Notes: generated from the sequence alone by a model not told the origin. Shown: positions 34,524-48,027, counted from the first letter of the stretch. The stretch is DNA of 64,000 nucleotides from Gentiana macrophylla (GCA_026214975.1 CM047806.1:77299599-77363598), one strand, 5' to 3'. Made by a program: numbers and translations.

Positions 34524-36284
34524 AGTCTCTAGTCAATTTTTCTAGATGTTATAAGCATTTTTATAAAAGGGTATTTTAGTCCTCTTTGGATAAGATACGT
34601 GTAACCCACGTGATTCAAAATCACATGGTTCAGACATCATCATAATGATATCTGATCACACAACTCTCCTCCATATAGACTATGTCTAGAACAACCACAA
34701 ATATCAAGGATAACAGCCATACAAATATTTGGTTGAGATTTTTCATCTATATCAACTATATAGTGATATCAATCTAGTATGTTAGATTCAGTCACCTTTC
34801 AACTTTATCGGAATAACATTTATTCCTTACAATTGAATATGTCTACAAAATCCTAACAAGTAACTGAAAAACATGTTCTTCATAAGAACCGGAACATAAT
34901 AACATTTATTTAGTTCCCTTATCAGTATACTAGATTTAGAATTTGGTAGTGTTACAACGTTTGCTTCACCTTCCAAATCTGTATTTAATCTTTCTAATTT
35001 AATCACACTCGTAGGATATCATATGTCCGAGAGTTGACTTGAGTTTGATAGATTTATCTCAGCGTGCTTGCCTAGAATACAAACTTCAATAAGTTCTCTA
35101 TTTAAGCACATGCCCTAACTTTCCTTTTAACTCCTTAAGCACTTCTAGAATATTTCTTATTTTAGTCTTCATTAGACTTAAGAAAAATCACAATAATTGT
35201 GTCTTCAATTTTCTTTCATAAAGGAAATCCAACATTTTTTAAATAGTCTATTTAACCTTTTGAATCATATTCAAAACATGAACTATTTAATTTACTGTCA
35301 AGCAATGATTAAAGAATTAAGTCGATACTTAAATCTTACAATTTTGAAAACAACCAATCCAAAATTCGACATGTTCATCTTTATCCAATCTATCTAATAT
35401 TTGAATAATCATCATCGTATGAAGGAGTGACCCATTGGATATCGTTATGTCCAATATGTGAGCTTCCGTTAATAATTAAAGTCTTAGAGGACTCCATCAA
35501 ATATGTAACCTCCTTGTCTTCAACTACGAAAACGCGATTGCTCGTGTCATTGCTTATTTTAAAAGGATTAAAATTACTTAACCAACTTGAGAACATTTCT
35601 CAAAAGGTAATAGTCATAATTTAGTTTTATTAATCGAGAATAAAACATAACTATAAAGTTCGCTAAAACTACAACATAAAATAAAGATAAAAGAGTGTTG
35701 TTGTTTATACATGCAAAATCAAAGATGGTCTTTGGGATTATGATTTTGCTCCCACTAGTCAACTACATTCAATTGATTTTCAAGAATTTTCCAAAATTCT
35801 TTAGTGGCTAAAATCCTATCTAGTTGACTCGATCCCTGACGTGGGCCGATCGACCGGGTCAATTTTCGACGCATAGGTACTTCTTACCAATCGCGTCCAA
35901 CGTGAATTCCCGTGGTTTGACTAGTAAACTCTTTGACAATTCACATCGTCTATGTGATAGTCAACGTCATGTCTCTAAAATCAGACGGTCCTGACGTAGG
36001 CCAATCACCGCAAGATTCTTAGTCGAGTCATAACCCAAGTATTCATGAGATCGCATAACGATCATATCTCGATAATGACGATATAGCCGAGGTAGGTCAA
36101 CACCTGACGTGGGCCAATCAGTTGGATCCAAACAAGGGCTCTTCACCATCACTATAATATTGAGATACATATTAAAACTCAATTTTTGTCGTGGGAGTAA
36201 TTTTAAATTAATTACTAATTAATTTTACTTAATTTGGTCTCATCTATTGCGTGCATATTACTACAATATCATATAAAGTGAAAC
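34524..36284 (-). pseudogene. Element A, upstream pol and gag remnant
   Basis: This continues element A upstream of the element T insertion. On the minus strand about 34880-35010 translates to VVTLPNSKSSILI.ELNKCYYVPVL, matching the copia block between protease and integrase (LPSG..LELNNCYYVP). No further copia motif is certain up to 36284. AT-rich sequence and three GACGT.GGCC repeats follow. The open frames here are short and random. Decay exceeds that of B or C, consistent with A being the oldest element. Confidence 0.65.
35836..36125. repeat. Triplicated CCTGACGTRGGCC motif in element A
   Basis: CCTGACGTGGGCCGATC (about 35837), CCTGACGTAGGCCAATC (about 35990) and CCTGACGTGGGCCAATC (about 36102) are spaced about 150 and 112 bp. 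Each is followed by a GG/CGAGTC-like word, so these look like degenerate repeat units in the element interior. Confidence 0.7.
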
Positions 36285-37991
36285 TGTTGGTCCCTTGAAA
36301 AGGCTTTGCTTAAGTTTAGAGGGGGGGTGAATAAACTTAACACTTAAAACTTTGGAGTTAACAAATTCAAAGAACTTCAATGATCTCACGATACTTGATG
36401 AGTCTGTTGATACCTCATAGCTTTCTTGATAAATAGTAGTCTACTGACAGTTAAGTTTACTGAATTTGTGCGGCGGAATTATATCAAAATTAAGCCTTGT
36501 TACTTGTTGTTAAATATGATACTAAGTATTAGATACTCAGTAGTGTATGTGTGTGATTTCAGTTGCTAGGTTCAGTAGGTTGATGTGTATAATGAACTAA
36601 GTGCAGAATATAAATGCAGAAAGTAAGTAGGCATATTTTATAGTGGTTCCAGGTGGTGTAATCCTGTCAGTCCACTCTTCTCCTGTGATGTTGGAGGAAA
36701 TTCACTAGAGATCTTTGATGTAGCTGTTACAAAGATTCCTAAGTTGCTTGTCCTTCACCAATAACTATGGCTTCACAAATCGCCCGGGAGCAGTAGGATT
36801 GCTTGCTCCCGAGTATTCCACTTTGGTCCTTGAAGGGTAGGATTGCCTCTTCACCACTCCACCACAAACAACAGTCTTTCACACAACTGTGCTTCACTGT
36901 CTTCAACAGGTTCTTTATAAAATAAAGATTGAATCAAATAAATGATTCAGTTGCAGCAGCTTGATTAGGATGATATAATCAGTAGCTTACAGTCTTCAAG
37001 TGTGTATGCTTGACGTAGCTTGAATGCAGAATACACTTGAAGAATTTCTCTGGATCAGTAGCTTTAAGTTCAGTAAGTTCAGCAGGGTGTATTTCAGCTC
37101 AGAAAATATCTCTTATATTTTTCTCTTAAAGTTCATCAATCATCATCTTGTTTCTGAGTTGAAAGTCCTCTATTTATAGGTAGGAGAGCATGTGACTTGT
37201 ATTTGAAATTCAAATGTAACCGTTCCTGGTTTTTGTCCCATCTGATTTGCTTTCTGTCATTATTCATAGGGTCGACAATCGTCGTAATTCCTTTTTGACA
37301 AAGGCATTCATCCCACCCTTTGACTTATAACCATTGGATAAAAATCTGAATCATCCCAACGTTCTTTTAATCTCAGCCTTTGATTTGTTTGATAAGTCAG
37401 AGGTTGTTAGCTGTCATTTTCCATGTAATCTTCCAATGTAATCTTGAATTACCCGAGGTATATTATCAGCAGGTTCATCAGTCTGCTGAGATACCTATCA
37501 GTCTGCTGAACTGCAATTTACTGTGTATAAAATACAATGCATTTGACTTCTTTTATCTAACTTTTATTTGTGAAGTTAGATTACACCTTTTTAAAATATA
37601 ACCAAGTTCCAAACATCATACAACTTATGGAACTTAGACCTTCATCACAAAGTATATGTAATCAGTTTAGGTCATCACAGACTTGCCTAAATTCTGATTC
37701 CATATCCTTGACTTTAATTCCTAAGTTTGACCCCTTAGCCTTCAGAATCGAGTTTGAGCCTCACCTTCGATCCTTCAAAGAGTTCCAGAAAAGTCTACTG
37801 ACCTAACTTCCCTACTGATATAGACCTGTCTGCTGATATAAATCAGCTGACCATTACAGTGCTTGTTTGATCAATCCTATTCATGAATCAAACTCTAATA
37901 AACCTATACATTTGATCTAGACATCTTTTTGCCTTTGCACTATAACAGCTAGTCTGGCACTCATCATCAAAACATAGAAATAAGTCCAACA
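36285..37991 (-). mobile_element. Element C 3' LTR
   Basis: A 1707-bp LTR related to 55283-57000 and more distantly to element B's LTRs. Minus-strand TATA at 37171-37178. Near 36380-36460, 36780-36830 and 37265-37310 it differs in dense clusters from the other copies, with CAG/CTG words replaced by words containing CG. A polypurine tract of AAAAAGGGGGAAAT form (minus strand) adjoins at 37992-38006. Confidence 0.94.
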
Positions 37992-38156
37992 ATTTCCCCC
38001 TTTTTGGTGATGATGCCACTACCCTCACCTAATAGCAAAGCAAAAAGATTAAAACAAAAACAGAACAAAATTCAGTCAATTCTCATTATAATCATTTGTT
38101 CATAGTTATTACAGTCTAGATGCAGCAAAGATAAAATATGATAAGTGTGCTGATCT

Positions 38157-41100
38157 ACTGTCTTCTTTCTCTTTCCTGTCTAGCCTTCTCCACTTGTTCT
38201 TGGTAGGCTCTGATTTCTTCTATCATATCCCTCATCCATTCATTTTCAATCAATGTAGGAATTTACTTATTTCCACCACTTCCATGCTTCAGAAGGAGAA
38301 GATTGATTTGATTCACCCTGAATCCAAACTTCATGTACAGTTCCTTGAATTCAGCAAGTGAGTCCTTTGCTTTTGTGATAGGCAAGATCCTATCACCTCT
38401 GCCACTTCTTCCACCTCTTCCAGTTCTGTAAGTTGCCCTTAAGGCTTTAACTCTTGCCTCCCAAAACTTCAATCCCAAGAAAGAGTTTAAACCTTCATGA
38501 AATCCCTTGTCATGATAGGGTTTGCTTCTGTTATAGTACTCCTTCTTGTATTGTCTAAGAAGATCATCAATAATTTGAACTCTGCCAGGTGCAGGTTGCC
38601 TGTAAGCATTAGTCTCATTCTCCTATCTTTTCTGTGCAAATAGTCTGGCAGCCTTTTTTGCTTCTGTTGTTTGGTCTTCTTCCCCCCTTAGTGACATCAT
38701 CAACAAACCGGGATAACAGGCCATGAACACTCTCCTGTGTGATTACTAGATTATTCAGTTGACCTTCCATAATCTCAGTTCTTGTATCAACTGCAGTAAT
38801 CCTTGATTGCAATGTTTCTCCAGCAGGGTTAACCTCTCAGTGAGTTTAGGATCAGGTACAGCAGTGTTATGTGCAGCAGCAGGCTCAGCAGGTCTAGGAA
38901 TTTCAGCAAGTTTGTCAAGTTTTTTATGAAGAGATGAAAGTTGATCCTTCAAAAACTTTTCTTTCATTGTATTTCCTTGCTTGATTCCCCTCACATCTAG
39001 CATCATATCATTGACATCATTTTGAGTAGATGTGAAATTTGAAGCAACTGTATCAGCAGATTGTCTGTTCTCATTTATCAGTTTCATCAGCTCTTCAAAT
39101 CTTTGTTCCTGTCTATCCAATTGAGTTCTTAACTATTGCATGTCATTCCTGACAGTCCTCTACTCATTCAACACTTCTACTGGTACTCTACCAGCCATTT
39201 CTCCAGTAGCTCCATCAGCAGGCTCCTCAACATTATATTGTTGCCTCTGATTGCTCACAACCATTGCCCAACTCCTATCTAGTCCAGCAGGGTTAGGTCC
39301 TTGATATTCTTCCAAGATAGGATCAAGAGCTGGTTCTTCAAAAATAGGGACAAATGCCTATGGGGGATCAATATTAACATTTTCTTCTTCAGTCATTTGG
39401 AACTCCTCATCACTAAAGTCATAGTCCAGCAGCTGCTCATCCTCATTAACAGCAGACTGCTGACCATCTTTCCCTATAGTGGTCTTGACTCTAGTAGGCT
39501 CCACTACGGCAGCCTCTTCAACAACAGAGGTTTCCTCCAAACCCAAAACTGGTTCCAACCTTTGTCCAGGTGCTATTTGTAACTCAGCAGCCTGTACCTC
39601 CTGTTCCAACCTATGTTCAGGTGCTATTTGTAACCCAGCAACCTGTACCTCCTCTTCAATTCCTTGATAAGGTGATGTTTGGACCTCAGCAGCCTGAACC
39701 TCCTGTACCACTGGTTGAGGATTGAATGTAGCTTCATTATCGACTTGGAATCCTTTAGCATAACCAATCTTGGGTAGGATAATGGCAGTATTAGTAAGAG
39801 TGCCCTTAATGTCAAATCCATCTTGATATTCAATAGATTCCTCTGAGCTGGCACTAGGTTTATTGATATCAGTAACTCTTTCATCATCCAAATCCTCAGC
39901 TTGCTGATCCTCAGGTTGATCAGTAGGTTCAACCACAAATAAATCATCCATCTCACCAACCATTCTGTTTGCACCACCATCTATTCCCTCATTGATTTGT
40001 GCCTCAATATCATCTATGGTGAGATTGTCCTCATTGTCATTCATCTGTCCAGTTTGCTCTCTCTCACCGGGATCGCCCAAAGACTGATGATCGCTCTACT
40101 CTTGGTTCAATAATCATGGCACTGCCACTGACTTCTCCTAGACCAGAGGGGTGATTATCATCAGAATCAGATGATGAAGAGTCATCATCACCACCTCTTG
40201 GATCCATGAACTTGATACCCTCCTCTTTCTGTTGTTCATCAAACAAATCCATCAGCCTTGATTGTAACAAAGAGGTATCAATCAGATCCAGCAAACTCTC
40301 CACTCCCAATTTCTCAAACACCCATTCTTCAAAATCTGTCAAAGGTTCTGCAGCAGGTTTTTGTTTCTTATAGAATCCAAACTTCCACTGGAAGTAATCA
40401 GCCACCAGCAGGAGTTTTGGATCAACATACCCCTCTTTCCTCTTCTTCTCATGTTTTTCATAGGGCAAGAATGATCCTTTGGGAGCTGTTGCAGTACCTT
40501 GCTGACCTCCAAAGGTCTCAACAAGTAGATTCAATGTTTCTTCTACAGATGCTTCAAGGCTAGTAGGTTGCTCAGGTTGAATATTAGTACCTACTACCTT
40601 CATCTGTATAACACTTGGTTCCCCCTGACTTACATGCTCATCAGCAGGATTAGCAGCAGACTGCTCTTCCCCCTGACATCTTGCAACACTTGCAGGGCCT
40701 TCAATCAATTTTTCAACTTCCACAGCAAGAGCAGGCTTAGTGATTTGCTGTGATTCTTCTATAAGTTGCTCAACAACAACTTGTGCTCTCCAAGAGATTT
40801 AATGATTCTACAAAGAGCTCAGTGCGATGGATCTCACAGATTCTTCCACAGATTGCTCAACAACAACCTGTTCACTTTCAGTAGGCTCAGCAGCCTTAGA
40901 AGGTGAGGATTTAACAACATCAACAGCAGGGTCAGTGATTTGCTGTGATTCTCCAGCAGGTTGCTCAACAACAACCGCTGTATCCTCAGTAGGCTTGATA
41001 ATATTTATTGGTTCAGCATCAATAGCCTCTCCTACTTCTTCTACTTCTTCTTCTACTATTTCTTCTTCTTCTTGTGCCCTTTGAGCCTCTAAGATTTTCA

Positions 41101-42238
41101 ATTGTTTCCCATTTCCATGTTTCTTTTTGTGAACAATCTCTTTCATCCTCTTGGAAAGTGGCTCATCATCAATTTCAATCACAGTAGACTTCCTCTTTCT
41201 ACTGGCTTCTTTCTGTTGCTCCCTCAATATTTCAACAACAATTTTTCTTGCAACCACAACAGGGTCAGTAATCTCAACTTCAGCTGGACCCTCAACAGAC
41301 TTAGCAGTCTGTGCTGTTTGCTTCCTTGTTCTTTTAGGTTGTAATACCTCTGTTATTTTCCTTGTATCTGCAGCCTTTCTTTTCTCAGTAGTTTTCTTTG
41401 GTGCAGTAGGTTTGACAGATTTCTTAACAGTTTGCTTGACCTGCTCACCACTAGCATCACCATCATCTCCATCACTATCATCATCGCACTTCATCAAAGA
41501 ACATCTTCATCATCATCCGGACAGAATAGCATAATCAATTTCCTTCTTGTATCTGGATTGATTAATCTTCTCAGATTCAATATCAGGAATCTTGAAGTGA
41601 TTCAGCAGGGTCTGAACCATTAATCCTAAGGGCAAGGCCTTGGATTTCTTCTTTCCTTCTCTTGCAACCTTCTTCATGTAATGAATGAAGTATCCTGCCC
41701 AATCGAATTTCAAACGTCTGCAGATAATCATCATCAACTCTATCTTGGATCCTGATAGAGTATCCATACTTCCAACCAGCCCCAATATATTCTTTGCAAT
41801 GAGCTTGCTCAGCAGGTTGTACTCATATCCAATATGTCTCACATTGATTCCTGGAATTGATTTGATGTCTTTATCTATTTTGGTTTTATCAACAAACTTC
41901 ATCTTGGATAATCCCATTGCTTCAGGATTTACTGGTGCATCTACCACTTCGTCAAAACCAAAAACTTCCCTCAGTAGACTAGGGGAAACTTCAATTTCCT
42001 CAGCATTCACAGTTGTTTTGAACGCTTCACTTCCTTCTTCCACAACAATGTTTTTCCAAAAATCAATAACATTTGTTTATGAGATTGTTTCCAATCTTAT
42101 ATTGAGTATGTTTTCCAATCCAGCAAACCTCCTTATTCTTCGACCAATGTTGATGGCCAAATCTGTTTTGTTTGCATCAACAACAAAGCCTCTAACACTT
42201 TGGCTTGATTCAATCTGAACATCAATCTTTTCCTCCAT
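38157..42238 (-). pseudogene. Element C extra ORF (ORF3)
   Basis: The ATG at 42238 (MEEKIDVQIESSQSVRG) is the counterpart of element B's ORF3, and homology runs to the shared C-terminus (KARQERERRQ, stop about 38157). The N-terminal domain has IGRRIRRFAGLE, YEYNLLSKLIAKNILG and LKFDWAGYFIHY. The Lys-rich coiled coil, the YFQWKFGFYKKQKP island, the acidic region and the RGGRSGRGDR motif follow in order. Element C adds a short repeated segment (QEVQAAEL.IAP, about 39530-39690) as three tandem copies. Unlike B it has frameshifts, near 41510, 40070 and 38700, as well as stops. Function unknown. Confidence 0.85.
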
Positions 42239-42352
42239 AGTTGAAAGAAAAAGATGAAGAAGAAAGCTTTGTAGATCTGTGTTCACACAGTGTAAATTTG
42301 CAATGATAAAGCAGATTTTGTAAGTAGAGAGTATCTTCAGTATGTAGGTCTG

Positions 42353-42442
42353 TATATATAGATAGAGGATGGTTGTAACTATCAGAACACGTACATTGAT
42401 GTTAACCATGATTAATTTGAGTGAATGCTAGCTTGACACGTG
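42353..42442 (-). promoter_or_regulatory. Putative internal promoter of element C ORF3
   Basis: Minus-strand CACGTG (42437-42442, in CCACGTGTCA) and TATATATACA (42353-42360) stand in the same order and distance to the ORF3 ATG (42238) as in element B. Confidence 0.6.
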
Positions 42443-42884
42443 GCCCATTGCTTTCCAAAACGTTTTGTAACCGTTAGATTGTGTAATCGTGGTTATAAAG
42501 GATAGAATAAATATCCCGCCAATTGCTCTTTGACTTAAATAAAGTTTGACTGTGTAATGCTCCATTCAGCAGGGTTGTCCTCAGCAAGGTTGGCTCAGCA
42601 GCCTGCTGATAAAGATGCTTCAGCAGGCTGCTGACAATGTGACTCTGATGATCCTTGATTTCTTCTTGTTTTGATCAATTGATAATACAAGATGAAGTTT
42701 AATACCAATGACTGATCTGTCAAGTGAGCTCACCCAACATGACAAAGACCAATCCCCTTGGCAACTTCATTTGCTCAATTGTCCAAACATAAATACATGG
42801 AATTGTTGATACCAATGACTAATCTGCTAAGTGAGCTCACCCAACATAGCAAAGACTAATCCCTTGGTGAATTCCAAGACATTC

Positions 42885-45800
42885 TTGATTATCACCAACT
42901 TTTATAATTCCAAGTTCAGTCCTTAGTTTAGCAAACCTTTCACTATCAAGTGGTTTAGTGAAAATATCAGCAAGTTGATTTTCAGTAGGGATATATAGAA
43001 CCACCACATCTTTCTTCTCAACATGATCTCTGATAAAATGATGTCTCACATCAATATGTTTGGTTCTTGAGTGCAAAACAAGATTTTCAGTGATTGCAAT
43101 TGCACTTGTGTTGTCACACATGATTGGAATTTCCTTTTCTCCAATTCCATAATCCCTTAACTGTTGTCTTAACCACAGTACTTGTGCACAGCAACTTCCA
43201 GCAGCAATGTATTCAGATTCAGCAGTAGAAGTTGATATTGAATTCTATTTCTTGCTGAACCAGGAGACCAGTCTACTTCCCATTAACTGACAAGTTCCTA
43301 TAGTGCTTTTTCTATCAATCTTGCATCCAGCATAATCAGAATATGAGTAGGATATAACTTTGAAGCTTCCATCCTTGGAATGCCATATCCCTACTCCCAA
43401 TGTCTCCTTTAGGTACTTGAGAACTCTCTTGACTGCACCTAAATGACTTTCTTTAGGTTTAGATTGAAATCTTGCACAAACACCTACAACAAAGGATATA
43501 TCAGTCTGTTGGCGTGAGATCTGAGAGACGCCCTATCATCCTTCTGTATAAAGTCTGATCAACATCCTTGCCTTCTTTATCTTCATCCAATCTGATATTT
43601 GTACTCATTGGAGTTGATATCTTAGTGCTATTTTCCATACCAAACTTCTTCAGCAACTCCTTGGTATACTTGGTTTGATGAATGAAGATTCCATCTTTCA
43701 TCTGTTTGACTTGCAATCCCAAAAAGTAGTTCATTTCTCCCACCATACTCATTTGGAATTTGCTCTTCATTAGATTTGCAAACTTTTCACATAACAATTC
43801 ATTTTCAGAACCAAAGATTATGTCATCAACATAAATCTGTAAATAGTCTTGTCAGCCCTTTTCATTGATTCTGAAAAGAGTTTTATCAATGGTGTCTTTT
43901 GTAAAACCATTGTCCACCAAGAATTGAGATAGAGTCTCATACCATGCTCTTGGTTCCTGTTCCAATCCATAAAGTGCTTTGTTGAGTCTATACACTTTAT
44001 CTTCTTGATCTTTAACTTCAAATCCAGGAGGTTGTTGTACATACACTTCCTCCTCTAGAATGCCATTCAAAAATGCACTTTTGACATCCATTTGATACAC
44101 CTTGAAGTCCTTATATGCAGCATGTGCCAAGAATAATCTGATAGCTTCCAATCTTGCAACAGGTGCAAAAGTTTCATCAAAGTCTATTCCTTCTGCTTGA
44201 GAATAGCCTTTTGCAACTAGTCTGGCCTTATTCCTTACAATGGTACCAGATTCATCAAGTTTATTTATGTATACCCATTTAGTACCAATGATATTTGCAT
44301 GACTAGGCCTTTCCACTAGTGTCCATACTTGATTTCTTTCAAATTCATTCAATTCTTCTTGCATAGAAATTATCCAATCTGGATCTGAAATTGCTTCTTC
44401 AACAACTTTAGGTTCCATTTGGGATAGAAAACATGTAAACATTGCTTCTAATTGTCTTCTAGTCCTTACACCTTGCTGTACATTGCCAATAACTTGTTCA
44501 GCAGGGTGATTCCTTAACCATTGTGGATTCTGGTTAGATTGATTTTCAAGAACCTCATCTTCAGTAGGGTCTGCTGTATCTTCAATAGGGGGTTCAACAG
44601 ATCCTTGAATTGCTTCAGTTGGTGCATCAGTAGTATTACCAGCAGGGTGTTCAGTAGGGGCAGTATCAGAAATTTTTAAGTCATTAAATCTTTCCAAAAC
44701 TTCAACACAATCTGGATCAGTGACTTGTTGATTCTCAGCAGGTTCACAATCTTCATCTTTAATACCAGTGAACTTAGGTTCATCAAACACAACATGGATT
44801 GTTTCTTCATGTTTCAGTGACCTCTTGTTTAGTACCCTGAATGCCTTGCTGACTGAAGTATATCCCAAGAAAATTCCTTCATCTGACTTTGGTTGGAATG
44901 TCTTCAAATGTACCTTGTGATTTAGGATAAAACATTTACTGCCAAATGGATGGAAATAAGATATATTTGGTTTCCTTTCATTCCAAATATCATAAGGTGT
45001 CTTCAGCAGCTTCTTGTTCACTGAGGTTCTGTTTTGTGTATAGCATGCTGTATTAACTGCTTCAGCCCAATACCTTTCAAGTAGCAATGCTTCACAAATC
45101 ATTGTCCATCCTGCTTCCTTTAAAGTCCTGTTTCTTCTTTCAGCAACCCCATTTTGCTGAGGTGTACCAGCAGCAGCAAGTTGATGTAGTACACCATTCT
45201 GTTCACAATATTCTCTTATCACTTTGTTGAGAAATTCAAGACTCGATCCGATCTCTTATTTTACTATCACAAACTTTTCTCATTTTGTAATCTCTTTAGA
45301 AGATTAGGCATGCTTTTGAGTGTTTCACTTTTCTTGTTCATAAATATCACCCATGTGTACCTTGAATAATCATCCACAACCACTAAGGTGTATTTCTTTC
45401 CTGTTACACTTGTTGGAGTTATTGGTCCAAATAGATCCATATGCATCAGTTCCAACACTCTATTAGTTGATTGTTTAGATTTTGACTTTATCTGTTTACC
45501 TTACTGACATGCATCACATATAGCATCCTTCTTGAATGTGATCTCAGGTAAACCAATCACCAATTTCTTCTTCACTAACTGATTGATATCATCAAAGTTT
45601 AAATGATTCAACTTCTTGTGCCATAACCAATTGAGTTCTGACTTGGTATGCACAATCAGGAAGGTTTCTGGAACTGCAGTAGACCAATCCACAACATACA
45701 TGTTTTGTTGTCTTCTACCAGCAAGTACAACTTGATCACCTCTTTCACTAATGACAATACAGTTGTTTTTGTCAAAAGTGACCTTGTATCCCATGTCACA

Positions 45801-46030
45801 GAATTGTCCAATGCTCAGCAAGTTGTAGTCCAGTCCTTCCACATATGCAACATTCTTGATTGTAAGTCCATTTCTCACAAGTGTCCCATATCCTCTTGTA
45901 TATCCAGGTGTATTCTTGTTGCCAAAATTCACCCTTGGACCATCCTTTGACACAAAGTTTGACAAACAGTGCTTGGTCTTTGTCATATGTCTGGAACATC
46001 CACTGTCAAAGTACCAGACACCCTACAAAA
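42885..46030 (-). pseudogene. pol: Element C Pol: protease, integrase, reverse transcriptase, RNase H
   Basis: Protease starts VWYFDSGCSRHMT near 46015. The pre-integrase region runs through 45986-45501 (LNHLNFDDINQLVKKK, CDAC). Integrase has [14 protein letters not shown] (45390-45430) and [14 protein letters not shown] (45170). The main open frame 45222-43852 (456 codons) carries the end of integrase and RT with [24 protein letters not shown] is at 43812-43838 and an RNase H word DYAGCKIDRKST at about 43330-43290. The tail QLADIFTKPLDSERF ends near 42930. Frame breaks lie at about 45240, 43850 and 43500, two of them within the CG-rich anomalous clusters. Confidence 0.92.
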
Positions 46031-46035
46031 CAAAG

Positions 46036-46271
46036 TTAATACATTTTAGGTACCCAAACCTGTTTGGGTCCATAATGGTCAGTGGTAAGAATGACCCTTG
46101 GTAAGTTACCATAAGGTCTTCTCCTGAAAGTGTCATACTTTGGTTCATACATGTATTCCACACAACCATAGGTTCTAACAGTAGGTTGTGTAGGATTCAC
46201 ATATGTTTTTTGGCATTTTGGTTTATAATGCTGTTTGAAGTGACTTTTGTTGTTAGAAGCATTAGTATAAC
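46036..46271 (-). pseudogene. gag: Element C Gag, C-terminal end (downstream of element F)
   Basis: The minus-strand translation ends DHYGPKQVWVPKMY and a TAA (46036-46038), as in element B. The rest of Gag is separated by element F and resumes at 53129. Protease starts about 20 bp later in a different frame. Confidence 0.85.
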
Positions 46272-48013
46272 TGTTGGAAATATTATTTGTGTTTTGATTA
46301 TGATTCGTCACGAAATTAGACAAATCACTTACAACCCACATGATGATGAAGTCGTAACTAACTGTTATAGTTCTTAATGAAAGAAGAAGCAAGAAATGGT
46401 CTAGAGATAAATGTATAAGTTCTATCTAGAGTCTGAACTTTGTATAGGTTGTTTCAGACAAGCTTTGTAATAGAATAGGAACTAGGCGAACAGTTGAGTC
46501 ACAACAAGAAAACTGAGTTATAGCAAGAAACTGAGTATGCACTTGAAGAACTGAGGGTTCAAACTCAGTTATGATAAAACTAAAGAAGATAAGTTCGTTG
46601 AGGGACACAGACTTAGTTGGCTTATCTAGAAGACTGAAGAACTGAGGGACACAGACTCAGTTGTTGAGGATTGAAGAACTGAGTTGGCAAACTCAGTTAG
46701 AAGCTGATTAAGTCGTGACTATAAATCGAGATTCGAGCAAGTCTGTGGTGACTGAATGGCGAGTTATAGATCATGTAAAACTGAATAATCTTAAGGACAA
46801 AGATTATCAGCTACCTGGAAAAGAAGAAATTGAATGGTGTACTCTGACTTAGTCAATTAAAGTCAGATATTAAGTAAACAAGGTACTCAGGTTTGAAGAA
46901 GAGTAGAAAACTGAGTTAAGGCCTTGATTGAATTTAAACTGAGTATACGACAAAAGATCGCACATTTGAACGTTGGCTAAATGACAAGTGTAACGGCTAC
47001 AAGAGCTAGTGACCGTTACATCACCCCTATAAATACATAAGAGAATCACTCAAAGAAGAGAGAGAGGAGGATCAGAAAAAGAGCTTTACAAGCATATACT
47101 CAAAGATCCAAATCCAGATCCACAAAATCAGATTATACTTATCTAGAAAAATGGGGAGCCAACGAAATTGCCTTGAAAACTTCAAAGAAAGATCCAGTAA
47201 CCCATAAAGGGGGAATGAAGGCATCTTGGAGCTACAGAGTCAGATCCAGAAGAATCAAATAGCTCACTAAATTAATCTTTTGATTAATTCTAAACCTAAC
47301 CTTTGTGAAAAAGGGTTGGCTGTGCATAGTTTGAGAAAAGCAATTCTACCTTTTCTCATACGGTGTTGCTACAGCAGTTGGTGCAGTCTGCAGACTGTGT
47401 ATGTAAGTGGTGAGCTGGTGAAGGAGCAATTCCACCTCCGAAAGATCAGTGTGCAAAACGAAGGGAGCAATCTCACCTTTCTTCATTTTTTGTAGACAGT
47501 GAAACTAGGGTGTCGTGAAGGACTGTCATAGTGCTAGGATTTTGTAACGGTTATCTCATTATTCTAGTGATACCTCCTACGCCATAGGAGAAGGGGAGAC
47601 GTACGGGATTACACCACCCGGAACTTCCATAAACAAATCATGTGTTGATTTACTTTATGCATCTGTGTTTGTTTTATTTATTGCATTATCTCTCAAAGAA
47701 ACACTGACAATCGAGTCAGCACAAAACTGATACATAGAAGGTTTAGTTTTCTATTTACACACCTATTGCACTAAAGGCTAGTTTTATCCGCTGCCAGTTA
47801 ACGAGACTAAATATAATTCAGTAATAACTTATATTCAGTTGAGCTAACTGAACTCCGCACAAGTTAAAGGGATAGGAACAAAACTGAAGATCAGTTTAAG
47901 TTTCAGAGAAACTTAGTTCCTAGGACTTTTCCAGTTCAGGATTAGTTTTTGGTGACAAGTTTATTCACCCCCCCCCCCTCTAAACTTGTGTTAGCCTTTT
48001 CAAGGGACCAACA
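46272..48013 (+). mobile_element. Element F 5' LTR
   Basis: The LTR runs TGTTGGAAATATT to GGGACCAACA, with TATA box TATAAATA at 47028-47035. It contains more than a dozen ACTGA/TCAGT words between 46420 and 46960. A C-run of ten (about 47968-47978) makes its length uncertain. The frame 47280-47495 is not a gene. Confidence 0.95.
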
Positions 48014-48015
48014 AT

Positions 48016-48027
48016 TGGCATCGGAGC
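48016..48027 (+). other. Element F primer-binding site
   Basis: TGGCATCGGAGC lies 2 bp after the LTR and differs at two positions from the initiator-Met site in C. It is followed by AGTGCTTCTGTT, the same word that follows the sites of B and C. Confidence 0.8.

Noticed and set aside
47280..47495. 71-codon frame in element F 5' LTR, and 52105-52338 in the 3' LTR
   Set aside because: Neither is preserved in the partner LTR at the same place, and neither has a recognised motif.
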